From: Clostridiales bacterium UBA1779
GTDB lineage: Bacteria > Bacillota > Clostridia > Oscillospirales > CAG-272
Reading direction: 5' to 3'
DNA: 10,347 bases
NCBI GenBank assembly: GCA_002314565.1
Contig: DCGL01000036.1
Span: 1-10,347 of the forward strand
The notes under the pieces are model-generated. The model searched no databases. It had not been told where the DNA came from and saw nothing but the letters and a program-made list of their open reading frames with translations. Numbering within the stretch: position 1 is the stretch's first letter; each line of letters begins with the position of its first letter. Position numbers and translations under genes: made by a program. Below are positions 1 to 6,049 of this stretch, piece after piece.

Positions 1-18
1 GAAAGGCAGATTATAAAA

Positions 19-1020
19 ATGAAAGCTGCTGTACTTTTCGGTAAGGGTGATTGCAGAATCACCGATTTCAAAGAACCTGCAATGGATGATAATTCCGTCA
101 AGGTCAAGGTTGAATACTGCGGACTCTGCGGTACCGACCTTCATAAATTCGAAGGAAGACCCGGTTCACGCCCGGTCGTTTATCCCGTCCCTCTCGGACA
201 CGAGGCTTCCGGCATCGTTGTTGAACTCGGAGCCAACGTAAAGGGCTTCGCCGTCGGTGACAGAGTAACGGTCGATCCTAACTGGCACTGCGGACACTGC
301 GAATACTGCAAGAATGGTGTCACACACCTCTGCACTGCTTCCCGCGGTGTGGTAAAGGGCATGGCCGAATACATTTGTCCTCCTTCCGAGAACGTATATC
401 ATATCCCGGACACACTCTCGCTCAAGGATGCCTCGCTCGTTGAGCCCCTTTCCTGCGTTCTTCGCGGACTTGACCAGCTTGACGTTCATCCCGGCGAAAA
501 GGTTGCCATCGTAGGTATGGGAGCCATCGGAACCATGATGCTGATGATGCTTCGCCGCTGCTACGGTGCCTGCGTTGCCGTTATCGAAGCAAGAGAAGAA
601 AAGAGAGAAATCGCCGCCTCACTCGGCGCCGAGAGATTTATCTGCTCAATGAGCGAAAATATCGACGAAAAGCTCGAAGACTTCAATCCCGTCAAGGTTA
701 TCGAATGCGTCGGACTTCCCGTAACCGTTGAAACCGCAATTCACATTGCCGGCCGCGGCGCAACCGTCGTTCTTTTCGGCGTAAGCGCCATCGACGCAAA
801 GGCTCAGATGCCTCTGTACGAGCTGTTTTCTAAGGAGCTCACAATCAAGACCTCCTACATCAATCCCGGCACAACCCAGCGAGCCATCAATCTGCTGGCC
901 TCCGGCCTGCTTGACACTTCAATACTTATCAGTAAGGAAATCACTCTCGACGAATTCCCGACCGAGCTTGTCGAGCGCAAATATTGCCGCAACGGAAAGG
1001 TCATCGTAAAGATAGACTGA
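19..1020 (+). CDS. Zinc-dependent medium-chain alcohol/polyol dehydrogenase
   Basis: A 333-residue cytoplasmic oxidoreductase of the zinc-containing medium-chain dehydrogenase family, which interconverts secondary alcohols or polyols and ketones using NAD(P). The catalytic zinc ligands are visible as Cys37 (in CGLCGTD), His61-Glu62 (in GHE) and probably Glu142 (in VEPLSC). The four structural-zinc cysteines are C91, C94, C97 and C105. The Rossmann nucleotide loop is GMGAIG at 166-171, and Glu190 at the end of the next strand suggests NAD rather than NADP. Length is normal for the sorbitol/threonine/galactitol-phosphate dehydrogenase branch, but the substrate cannot be read from sequence. A GAAAGG ribosome binding site lies just upstream at the window edge. 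Its promoter is outside the window. No classical U-tract terminator follows; a palindromic repeat cluster begins 18 bp after the stop. Confidence 0.93.
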   Translation: MKAAVLFGKGDCRITDFKEPAMDDNSVKVKVEYCGLCGTDLHKFEGRPGSRPVVYPVPLGHEASGIVVELGANVKGFAVGDRVTVDPNWHCGHCEYCKNGVTHLCTASRGVVKGMAEYICPPSENVYHIPDTLSLKDASLVEPLSCVLRGLDQLDVHPGEKVAIVGMGAIGTMMLMMLRRCYGACVAVIEAREEKREIAASLGAERFICSMSENIDEKLEDFNPVKVIECVGLPVTVETAIHIAGRGATVVLFGVSAIDAKAQMPLYELFSKELTIKTSYINPGTTQRAINLLASGLLDTSILISKEITLDEFPTELVERKYCRNGKVIVKID

Positions 1021-1037
1021 GTTTTCCACAATGTGAG

Positions 1038-1061
1038 CCAGGGGACGTAAGAGGTGGTGCA
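1038..1061. repeat. Direct copy of palindromic repeat arm
   Basis: A 24-bp sequence beginning CCAGGGGACGTAA that matches the left arm of the palindrome at 1070-1093 with one mismatch (A for T at position 1052). The period is 32 bp and the flanking bases (AATGTGAGCC versus AATGTAGCC) are also similar. Because it copies the left arm, it can pair with the right arm at 1098-1121 in competition with the neighbouring hairpin. It looks like a partial or duplicated unit of the same repeat family. Confidence 0.85.
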
Positions 1062-1069
1062 AAATGTAG

Positions 1070-1121
1070 CCAGGGGACGTAAGTGGTGGTGCATTTTTGC
1101 ACCACCACTTACGTCCCCTGG
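1070..1121. repeat. Palindromic dispersed repeat, element 1
   Basis: A perfect inverted repeat with 24-bp arms (1070-1093 and 1098-1121) and a TTTT loop. The left arm reads CCAGGGGACGTAA then GTGGTGGTGCA. Apart from one base, the first 23 bp from position 1067 match those of the element at 2814, so the two belong to one family. It lies between two codirectional genes and has no run of T after the stem, so if it terminates transcription it is not a textbook intrinsic terminator. From memory, GGGGACG-core palindromes are scattered through many Clostridia genomes, sometimes with REP-associated transposases; that link is recollection, not shown here. Confidence 0.9.
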
Positions 1122-1148
1122 TCCGCACAACCGTCCCCCGGTCCGCAC
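1112..1148. repeat. Short tandem duplication on right flank of element 1
   Basis: The 17-bp stretch at 1112-1128 (CGTCCCCTGG then TCCGCAC) recurs at 1132-1148 with one change (T1119 to C1139), giving a 20-bp period. It starts inside the right arm of the palindrome, so the repeat cluster is asymmetric: one extra left-arm copy upstream and one extra right-end copy downstream. Confidence 0.8.
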
Positions 1149-1161
1149 TGCGAAATCTTCG

Positions 1162-1171
1162 AAAAGGTGAT
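1162..1171 (+). promoter_or_regulatory. Ribosome binding site fixing the SGNH lipoprotein start
   Basis: AAAAGGTGAT places AGGTGA seven bases before the ATG at 1178. The open frame continues upstream to a TTG at 1097, but that adds 27 residues encoded by the palindromic repeat ahead of the lipoprotein signal peptide. The ATG at 1178 is therefore taken as the start. Confidence 0.85.
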
Positions 1172-1177
1172 AAAAAT

Positions 1178-2809
1178 ATGAAAATAATCATCAGAAAAAT
1201 CAGCATTATATTGGCCATAGCTATCCTGGCAGCGTCTTTGTTTTCCTGCGGGAATACGGAGCAGCCGGAAGTAACGGAAAGCGAAACAGAAGCAAGCGAA
1301 GCGCTGACGGATGCGCTGACAGAGGCCGCAACAGAAGAGGCGACCACTGCGGAAAACACGACGGAAGCAGAAACAGAGGCCGTGCGCGAGCCGATTACGA
1401 CGGATTTCACGGCGTCAGCTTTCAATCTTATCACGGCAGGAGGCTCCGGCAGTTCAACGCTCTCAACCGTAGTCACCGCAATTCTGACGCGTATGAAGTC
1501 GAACACGAGCCTGAATTTCAAGCAGCTTGCCACTTCTGCCACAGATGCAGGGGCAAACGAGATTCTGATCGGAAAGACAAACCGCCCGGAATCCCGGCAG
1601 ATTTATGAAAAACTGCGCAGCAACGATTACACGGTCGCCGTCATCAATAACCGCGTCGTAATCGCCGGCGGCAACGACGATTCACTTGCCAAGGCGGCAA
1701 ACTGGTTCTTAACCAATATCGTCGCAAAGAATAAATACGTGTTTACGGAAGGAGTCCTCACTGAATATTCGGGCACGTATACGTACAACGTAAATTCGCT
1801 GCTCGGCAAAGCGATTGGTACTTTCACAATCGTTTACGGCAAGGGCTCGAATGAACAGAAGTCGCAGGCCTCAAGACTTCAGAGCTGGCTTGAAGCTTAT
1901 GCAGGCTACACACTCGAAATGAAGGACGATTCGACGGCAGTTTCCGAAAATGAAATCGTTATCGGAAGCAACAGCCGTTCGTCTTTCGGTACCATGGACA
2001 GAGATTCATATAAAATCGTCTGTGATAATTCCAAGGTTTATCTTCAGGCTGTGCATTATAACGGTCTGGAGGGCGCAATTGACAGTCTGATTTCTGAATT
2101 TGAGAAGAACAGCGAAATCAAAACTCTTGATATTTCCGGAACTAAGTTTTATGACGTCTACTCTGAAAAGCTTGAAGGAAAGACAATTTACGCCATCGGC
2201 GACAGCTATTTTGCAGGGGAGGGTCTTGACCCCAAAACCGAGGTCTGGATTGGACTTCTTTCCATGAAGTACGGAATGAAGTACGAAAACTACGGCAAGG
2301 GCGGCAGCACAGTTTCGGATTTCATTACGACCAACAATCCTATGTGCCGTCGTATTTCGGCTATGGCAGCCGACAGTCCCGACATCGTTCTGTTTGAGGG
2401 AGGAGCCAACGACTGGAACCACAGCGTACCGGTCGGAACCAAGGATGACACATCGACATCTACCTTCTGCGGAGCAGTAAAGAACTGCATTGAGCAGCTT
2501 CACGCAAAATATCCGAAGGCTCTGATTATCTGCATCACGAACTGGAACAGCTACGGTCAGAAGAACGGGGTCACCGGTCAGAATTTCGCAAATGCCATGA
2601 TTGACTGTGCCGCGCTTTATCCTTACGCTGCCTCGATTGATGCGACAAACCTTGACATAATTCCGGTGGATTATGCTTCTCAGTCCTTCCGCGATAAATA
2701 CAGCATAAAGCCTTCAGACATCAACCACCTCAACGTCGAAGGCCACAGATATGCAATGCCGTATTTCGAAAAGCAGATAATTAAGCTTTACGAGGATTTT
2801 TATAAATAA
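1178..2809 (+). CDS. Secreted SGNH/GDSL-family hydrolase lipoprotein
   Basis: A 543-residue exported lipoprotein, probably an esterase or acyl-carbohydrate deacetylase acting on glycans. Residues 1-24 form a lipoprotein signal peptide ending in the lipobox LFSC (Cys24). Residues about 25-75 are a Thr/Glu/Ala-rich linker. Two related alpha/beta modules follow, about 75-200 and 213-320, each with an NEI(L/V)IG strand, as in GH20b-like N-terminal domains. The SGNH domain starts near 336: GDS at 341-343 (nucleophile Ser343), block II Gly in YGKGGST (372-378), block III GGAND with Asn411, and block V DINH with Asp514 and His517. All four blocks are intact. The start is set by the AGGTGA site; no promoter is visible in the short repeat-filled gap, so read-through from the dehydrogenase gene is possible. 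The natural substrate is unknown. Confidence 0.88.
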   Translation: MKIIIRKISIILAIAILAASLFSCGNTEQPEVTESETEASEALTDALTEAATEEATTAENTTEAETEAVREPITTDFTASAFNLITAGGSGSSTLSTVVTAILTRMKSNTSLNFKQLATSATDAGANEILIGKTNRPESRQIYEKLRSNDYTVAVINNRVVIAGGNDDSLAKAANWFLTNIVAKNKYVFTEGVLTEYSGTYTYNVNSLLGKAIGTFTIVYGKGSNEQKSQASRLQSWLEAYAGYTLEMKDDSTAVSENEIVIGSNSRSSFGTMDRDSYKIVCDNSKVYLQAVHYNGLEGAIDSLISEFEKNSEIKTLDISGTKFYDVYSEKLEGKTIYAIGDSYFAGEGLDPKTEVWIGLLSMKYGMKYENYGKGGSTVSDFITTNNPMCRRISAMAADSPDIVLFEGGANDWNHSVPVGTKDDTSTSTFCGAVKNCIEQLHAKYPKALIICITNWNSYGQKNGVTGQNFANAMIDCAALYPYAASIDATNLDIIPVDYASQSFRDKYSIKPSDINHLNVEGHRYAMPYFEKQIIKLYEDFYK

Positions 2810-2875
2810 AATTTAGCCAGGGGACGTAACTGGTGGCTAAATTTTTAGCCACCAGTTACGTCCCCTGGCTAAATT
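2810..2875. repeat. Palindromic dispersed repeat, element 2 (possible bidirectional terminator)
   Basis: A perfect 32-bp inverted repeat (arms 2810-2841 and 2844-2875) around a TT centre. The arms hold the CCAGGGGACGTAA core shared with element 1, then CTGGTGGCTAAA. Each arm also carries its own inverted ends, TTTAGCC outside and GGCTAAA inside, so each half could fold separately. It begins one base after the stop of the SGNH gene and ends four bases before the stop of the convergent lipoprotein gene, filling the gap. A very stable RNA hairpin would form on either strand, and it is the only candidate terminator for both transcripts. T-tracts are short, so termination is inferred. Confidence 0.9.
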
Positions 2876-2879
2876 CATA

Positions 2880-3857
2880 TTATCTGTTTGAAGCTGAAAC
2901 GCGGCAACTGACCGCGTTGGGTCCGACGTAAAAGCCGTATGAATCGAAATCCGCGCCCGAGGTGTATACGAAGGCGGTGAGATTGAAGTGGTCGACGTCG
3001 TAGCAGCCGTTGCGCAGGGTGATTTTGAGGTCGGTGAGCAGTGTCTTGGAGTTCACAAGATCAAGGGTGACGTGGTCTCCGTTCGGTCTTGCGATTTCAT
3101 CGTAAAGCCAGACCTCGCAATACGGAGCATTTTCAAAGGTATGTGACGGGTCAAGAACCGTCATTTTTTTCGTTTCACCGTTTTTGAGTACGGTTTCGAG
3201 AGTGTAGCCGATTTTGTAAGCTTCAAGACCTGCGGCCTTCCAGAGTTCAGTCCATTCCGCAGACCAGCCGGCAGTCCAGTATTTGTTGTTGAAATCTATG
3301 CGTTCCGCATCGGAGGCTATGAGGAAGAAATATTTTGTGTCGCAGATAAGATGAACTTCCGGCTTGAAGTTCCAGGTGTCGCGGGTCCAGTATCCCGTGA
3401 CCCAGGCCTTGTAATTGCCGTTTGCGTCTTTTCCGATGTCGTTGTCATCAAGCGGCCAGCGGCTTTTATAGTCCGACACGCGCGTGAAATACTTCTGGCC
3501 GGGAGTGAAAACGTAAATTCCGAGAGGAAACTGCGGCCCTGTGACAGCAGGCTCGGTTGCGCCTACGGTTGTAAGCGGAGCCCCGGTCGTGGTGACAGCT
3601 TCCGACGTTTCGGGTGCTGCGCTTGTGACGGAGCTTTCAATGTCGCTTTCACTGCCCGATACTCCTGTAAGTTCCGAAGAGGTAAGTTCATCCGTAGAAT
3701 TTGAAAGCGTTTCTGCCTGAGCATCGGGAAAAACCGTTGTTATTTCCGCCGTCCCGCCTCCGGCGCAGCTGAAAAGCACAAGAAGTGATGCAAGGCACAA
3801 AAGTGAGCCGAGGGCAAAACGCGGCTTGTGCTTAAATTTAATTGTTTTCATCATCAT
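2880..3857 (-). CDS. Trp-rich secreted lipoprotein of unknown function
   Basis: A 325-residue predicted lipoprotein that I do not recognise. The N-terminus has a basic stretch, a hydrophobic core and the lipobox LFSC with Cys31. Residues about 35-108 are a Ser/Thr/Glu-rich linker, typical of surface lipoproteins of gut Clostridia. The mature domain (about 109-325) is rich in Trp and Tyr; eight Trp lie between 134 and 206, a composition seen in carbohydrate-binding beta-sandwich proteins, though this is only suggestive. No catalytic motif is evident. It overlaps the end of the RluA-type gene by 20 bp, and no Shine-Dalgarno precedes its three consecutive ATG codons (3857, 3854, 3851), so translational coupling is likely and the exact start is uncertain. 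It is the last gene of the minus-strand unit that begins at 5800. Confidence 0.8.
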   Translation of the reverse strand: MMMKTIKFKHKPRFALGSLLCLASLLVLFSCAGGGTAEITTVFPDAQAETLSNSTDELTSSELTGVSGSESDIESSVTSAAPETSEAVTTTGAPLTTVGATEPAVTGPQFPLGIYVFTPGQKYFTRVSDYKSRWPLDDNDIGKDANGNYKAWVTGYWTRDTWNFKPEVHLICDTKYFFLIASDAERIDFNNKYWTAGWSAEWTELWKAAGLEAYKIGYTLETVLKNGETKKMTVLDPSHTFENAPYCEVWLYDEIARPNGDHVTLDLVNSKTLLTDLKITLRNGCYDVDHFNLTAFVYTSGADFDSYGFYVGPNAVSCRVSASNR

Positions 3858-4515
3858 TTTTCAGCACAGAGAACAGATTCCAGGGGCTTTGATTCAGCGG
3901 CTTAACCGAAAACTCAAGCTTTTCACCCGTTTTCGGATGAACGAAGCGCAGTACCTCTGAGAGCAGGGCAATATCGCAGTCCTCCTTGCCGGAGCCGTAA
4001 CGTCTGTCCCCGCAGAGAGGCAGCTTTCTTGAACCGAACTGAACTCTTATCTGATGCGTGCGGCCGCTGATCAGATGAATTTGCAGCAGAGACAGTCCAT
4101 CCTTCGTTTCAAGAGTTTTATATTCGAGCTCCGCCTTGCGGACTCCTTTTCTTTCTCTGTCAACGATGAAGGTCTTGTTCGTGCGCGGGTCGTGATAAAG
4201 CAGGTCTTCAAGCCTGCCATCGGGCTGTTCGGGTTCGCCGTGAACGACGGCATAATATTGCTTTTCAAAGCTTCCGTCTGTAATCTGTGAAGACAGTATT
4301 GAAGCTGCCTTCGGGGTCAGTGCGTATACAATGAGCCCCGAAACCTCGCGGTCAAGGCGGTGGACGACGAATATTTCTTTCTTGTTTGAAGCCTTTTTTA
4401 CGAATTCCGGAAGTCCGCCGGGCTCGTCGGTTGCAAGCATTCCCGCCGGCTTGCGGCAGACGGCAATATAGCCGTCGCGGAACAGAATTTCGGGATTCTG
4501 AGCGTTGTTTTCCAT
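3838..4515 (-). CDS. RluA-family RNA pseudouridine synthase
   Basis: A 225-residue cytoplasmic enzyme that isomerises uridine to pseudouridine in rRNA or tRNA. The signature VHRLDREVSGL is at 51-61 with catalytic Asp55. KPAGML at 22-27 and GRTHQIRVQF at 151-160 are the other conserved RluA blocks. There is no N-terminal S4 domain, so this is the short, single-domain form, as in RluA or TruC rather than RluC/RluD; the target uridine cannot be assigned. It starts two bases after the end of the acyltransferase stop codon, with a weak AAGAAGAA sequence ahead of the ATG, and its end overlaps the next gene. This suggests one transcript with coupled translation. Confidence 0.92.
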   Translation of the reverse strand: MENNAQNPEILFRDGYIAVCRKPAGMLATDEPGGLPEFVKKASNKKEIFVVHRLDREVSGLIVYALTPKAASILSSQITDGSFEKQYYAVVHGEPEQPDGRLEDLLYHDPRTNKTFIVDRERKGVRKAELEYKTLETKDGLSLLQIHLISGRTHQIRVQFGSRKLPLCGDRRYGSGKEDCDIALLSEVLRFVHPKTGEKLEFSVKPLNQSPWNLFSVLKNDDENN

Positions 4516-4516
4516 A

Positions 4517-5800
4517 TTATATTTCTTCTTTCAGCATAAATGCGCTCGTGCAGTGCAGGCGTTTTCCGGACCTCAGGGCTTCGACTGTGAGGCGCTGCAG
4601 CGTCGTGTCAAGGGGATAAGTGTCAATAATATGCGAGGAAGTGTGGAATATTTCACATATTGACATAGAATCTCCGGCTTCGGTCGGATAGCAGTGAAAT
4701 TCATTGCGTACGCGCGTTATACGGCGATTCGGACCGAGCAGCTCGGATACGAGCGGATCGAAAAGCCAGGATTCGCTCTGAATTGCCTTGAAACCGAGCT
4801 CCGGATAGTACCTGTCGAAAAAATCGCGCGCCATCCGGCAGCTTTCGTGCAGATGTTCGGGGTCATAGCCTGGTCCGTCCGGTATGTGCAATGCAAGAAT
4901 GGGATCGTTTTCTTTAAGAGCAGGAGTCCACAAAGCCTTATCAAGGTGCTCCGTCTTTCGGGTGATGAGCCCTGTTTCCGAGACGCGGTCCCCCTCGTAA
5001 AAACCGTCAGTTTCAGTGAATTTCGTCACAAATGACCGAGGGTCGGATATTCTGTTGACCCCATCAATCTGACCGTCGGTCCTGACACGTGTTCCAGACT
5101 TCCAGAGTACCTTAACCTTCGGTTTTACGCTGATTTCGGAGTTACCGGCGTCCCCGCGACCCGTACAATATGTATCTGCGCAGACAGCGTCCCCGCGACC
5201 CGAAAAGCGCATATCAGACTTGAAAACGAGAGGCCCTTCCTCCCAGCGGTAGGGAATGAAGAGAAAACGCCCGAGCAGAAAAATTCCGCAGCCGAAGTAA
5301 TTCACGTCCCACTGGTAATCAGAAAACAGAAAGATTCCGTTTTTCAGATATTTGCGGATAGCGCGCCTTGTGGGTTCTTCGGGAATATCCTTCCAGTATG
5401 TTTCGGGGATTGCACGTGCTTTCATTGCGAGCCGGCCTTCTTTTGCCAGCAACTGGGAAAAGATGAAGCCGAAGAAGGAACGGTCAAAGCTGTTAAGGCA
5501 CGAAGGCTTTGGCTGATCGAGCTCCCCGGCGGTGCCGTCGGCAAGGGCGCGGACCCAGACACGGGCGGCGCAAAGGCTCAGCTCGACCAGCTCCGGTATC
5601 GCGTTTATATGAACAAGAGCTTCAAGTACCGGAAGCTGCCGGTCTTCGGGAACCGAATGGCAGTCAAGAACGTTTTTGAGCTCCGTCTCTGAAAGAACAC
5701 AGGAACCCTCACCGTCGCCGGGAAGGGAATGCTCATATATAAATGAAGGAAAGCATTTGCCGCAGACGCCGGTAAGCTCTGAAAATCTGTCTTTTGTCAT
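4517..5800 (-). CDS. Two-domain NAT/GNAT-like acyltransferase
   Basis: A 427-residue protein resembling the acyltransferase family with an N-terminal helical NAT_N-type domain and a C-terminal GNAT-fold domain (formerly DUF5596). The call rests on my recognition of conserved blocks: YWKDIPEEP through GCGIFLLGRFLF (about 135-180), LHIPDGPG (304-311), the following helix ending FFDRYYPELG, and SWLFDPLVSELLGPN (about 344-358). Substrate is unknown. The start is ATG at 5800, seven bases after AAAGGAG; a TTG at 5818 in the same frame lacks a ribosome binding site. Residues 201-218 hold a duplicated GRGDA pentapeptide 13 residues apart, from a 39-bp-period repeat in an apparent insertion between conserved blocks. 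First gene of a three-gene unit with its own consensus promoter and a leader of about 130 nt. Confidence 0.75.
   Translation of the reverse strand: MTKDRFSELTGVCGKCFPSFIYEHSLPGDGEGSCVLSETELKNVLDCHSVPEDRQLPVLEALVHINAIPELVELSLCAARVWVRALADGTAGELDQPKPSCLNSFDRSFFGFIFSQLLAKEGRLAMKARAIPETYWKDIPEEPTRRAIRKYLKNGIFLFSDYQWDVNYFGCGIFLLGRFLFIPYRWEEGPLVFKSDMRFSGRGDAVCADTYCTGRGDAGNSEISVKPKVKVLWKSGTRVRTDGQIDGVNRISDPRSFVTKFTETDGFYEGDRVSETGLITRKTEHLDKALWTPALKENDPILALHIPDGPGYDPEHLHESCRMARDFFDRYYPELGFKAIQSESWLFDPLVSELLGPNRRITRVRNEFHCYPTEAGDSMSICEIFHTSSHIIDTYPLDTTLQRLTVEALRSGKRLHCTSAFMLKEEI
5148..5202. repeat. In-frame 16-bp direct repeat inside the acyltransferase gene
   Basis: GCGTCCCCGCGACCCG occurs at 5148-5163 and again exactly at 5187-5202. 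The 39-bp spacing is a multiple of three, so the reading frame is kept and GRGDA is encoded twice (residues 201-205 and 214-218). The GC-rich 16-mer stands out from the surrounding sequence and suggests a recent duplication or insertion. Confidence 0.9.
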
Positions 5801-5807
5801 AAATGGG

Positions 5808-5814
5808 CTCCTTT
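5808..5814 (-). promoter_or_regulatory. Ribosome binding site of the acyltransferase gene
   Basis: On the minus strand this reads AAAGGAG, seven bases before ATG at 5800. It decides the start against the upstream in-frame TTG at 5818, which lies before this site. Confidence 0.88.
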
Positions 5815-5865
5815 TCAAAATGGCATTTTCGGAAATACCGTAAATACCGCTGGTTTGGAAATTAC

Positions 5866-5878
5866 CGTAATAATTACG
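5866..5878. promoter_or_regulatory. 13-bp palindrome in the minus-strand leader
   Basis: CGTAATAATTACG is a perfect 6-bp inverted repeat around a central A, about 55-65 nt downstream of the predicted minus-strand start point. It sits among two near copies of GGAAATACCGTAA (5831-5843, and 5857-5870 with one added T). It could be an operator, but the region is AT-rich and a chance palindrome is quite possible. Confidence 0.35.
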
Positions 5879-5938
5879 ATTTCATTATTTCAGTATCCGT
5901 TTCCGAAGCGTTAGGATCGGCGGATTTTCAACGTATGA

Positions 5939-5967
5939 ATTATATCACCTTTTATGTTTTCAGTCAA
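5939..5967 (-). promoter_or_regulatory. Sigma-A promoter for the acyltransferase-RluA-lipoprotein unit
   Basis: On the minus strand: -35 TTGACT (5967-5962), a 17-bp spacer, and -10 TATAAT (5944-5939) preceded by TGA, giving an extended -10. Transcription would start near 5932 and leave a leader of about 130 nt before the ATG at 5800. It faces away from the GH4 promoter, with 22 bp between the two -35 boxes. Confidence 0.88.
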
Positions 5968-5989
5968 CGAAAGAAAAACGCTTTTGGTG

Positions 5990-6018
5990 TTGAATATGAC
6001 CGCTGAAAATGGTATAAT
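5990..6018 (+). promoter_or_regulatory. Sigma-A promoter for the GH4 glycosidase gene
   Basis: -35 TTGAAT (5990-5995), a 17-bp spacer and -10 TATAAT (6013-6018) preceded by TGG, an extended -10. The leader is about 25 nt and carries GAGGTG at 6038-6043, six bases before the start codon. No catabolite-repression-like palindrome is obvious here. Confidence 0.88.
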
Positions 6019-6049
6019 TAATTACAATCTTTTTTGCGAGGTGTTTTAA

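Noticed and set aside
1038..1148. Possible CRISPR array from closely spaced repeats
   Set aside because: Only two direct copies, spacing too short, and the sequence is palindromic repeat rather than repeat-spacer; no cas genes.
1097..1177. A 27-residue N-terminal extension of the SGNH lipoprotein from a TTG start
   Set aside because: It is encoded by the palindromic repeat, has no ribosome binding site, and would bury the lipoprotein signal peptide; ATG at 1178 has AGGTGA.
919..1542. A 207-codon minus-strand frame with a Ser/Val/Ala repeat region
   Set aside because: It is the antisense shadow of the Thr/Glu/Ala-rich linker of the lipoprotein and runs through the repeat cluster and the end of the dehydrogenase gene.
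5164..5202. RGD-like motif (GRGDA) as a cell-adhesion signal
   Set aside because: The acyltransferase has no signal peptide and should be cytoplasmic; the motif comes from a DNA duplication.
5803..6006. A 67-codon plus-strand frame between the divergent genes
   Set aside because: It covers the minus-strand promoter, leader and ribosome binding site and has no start signal or recognisable protein features.
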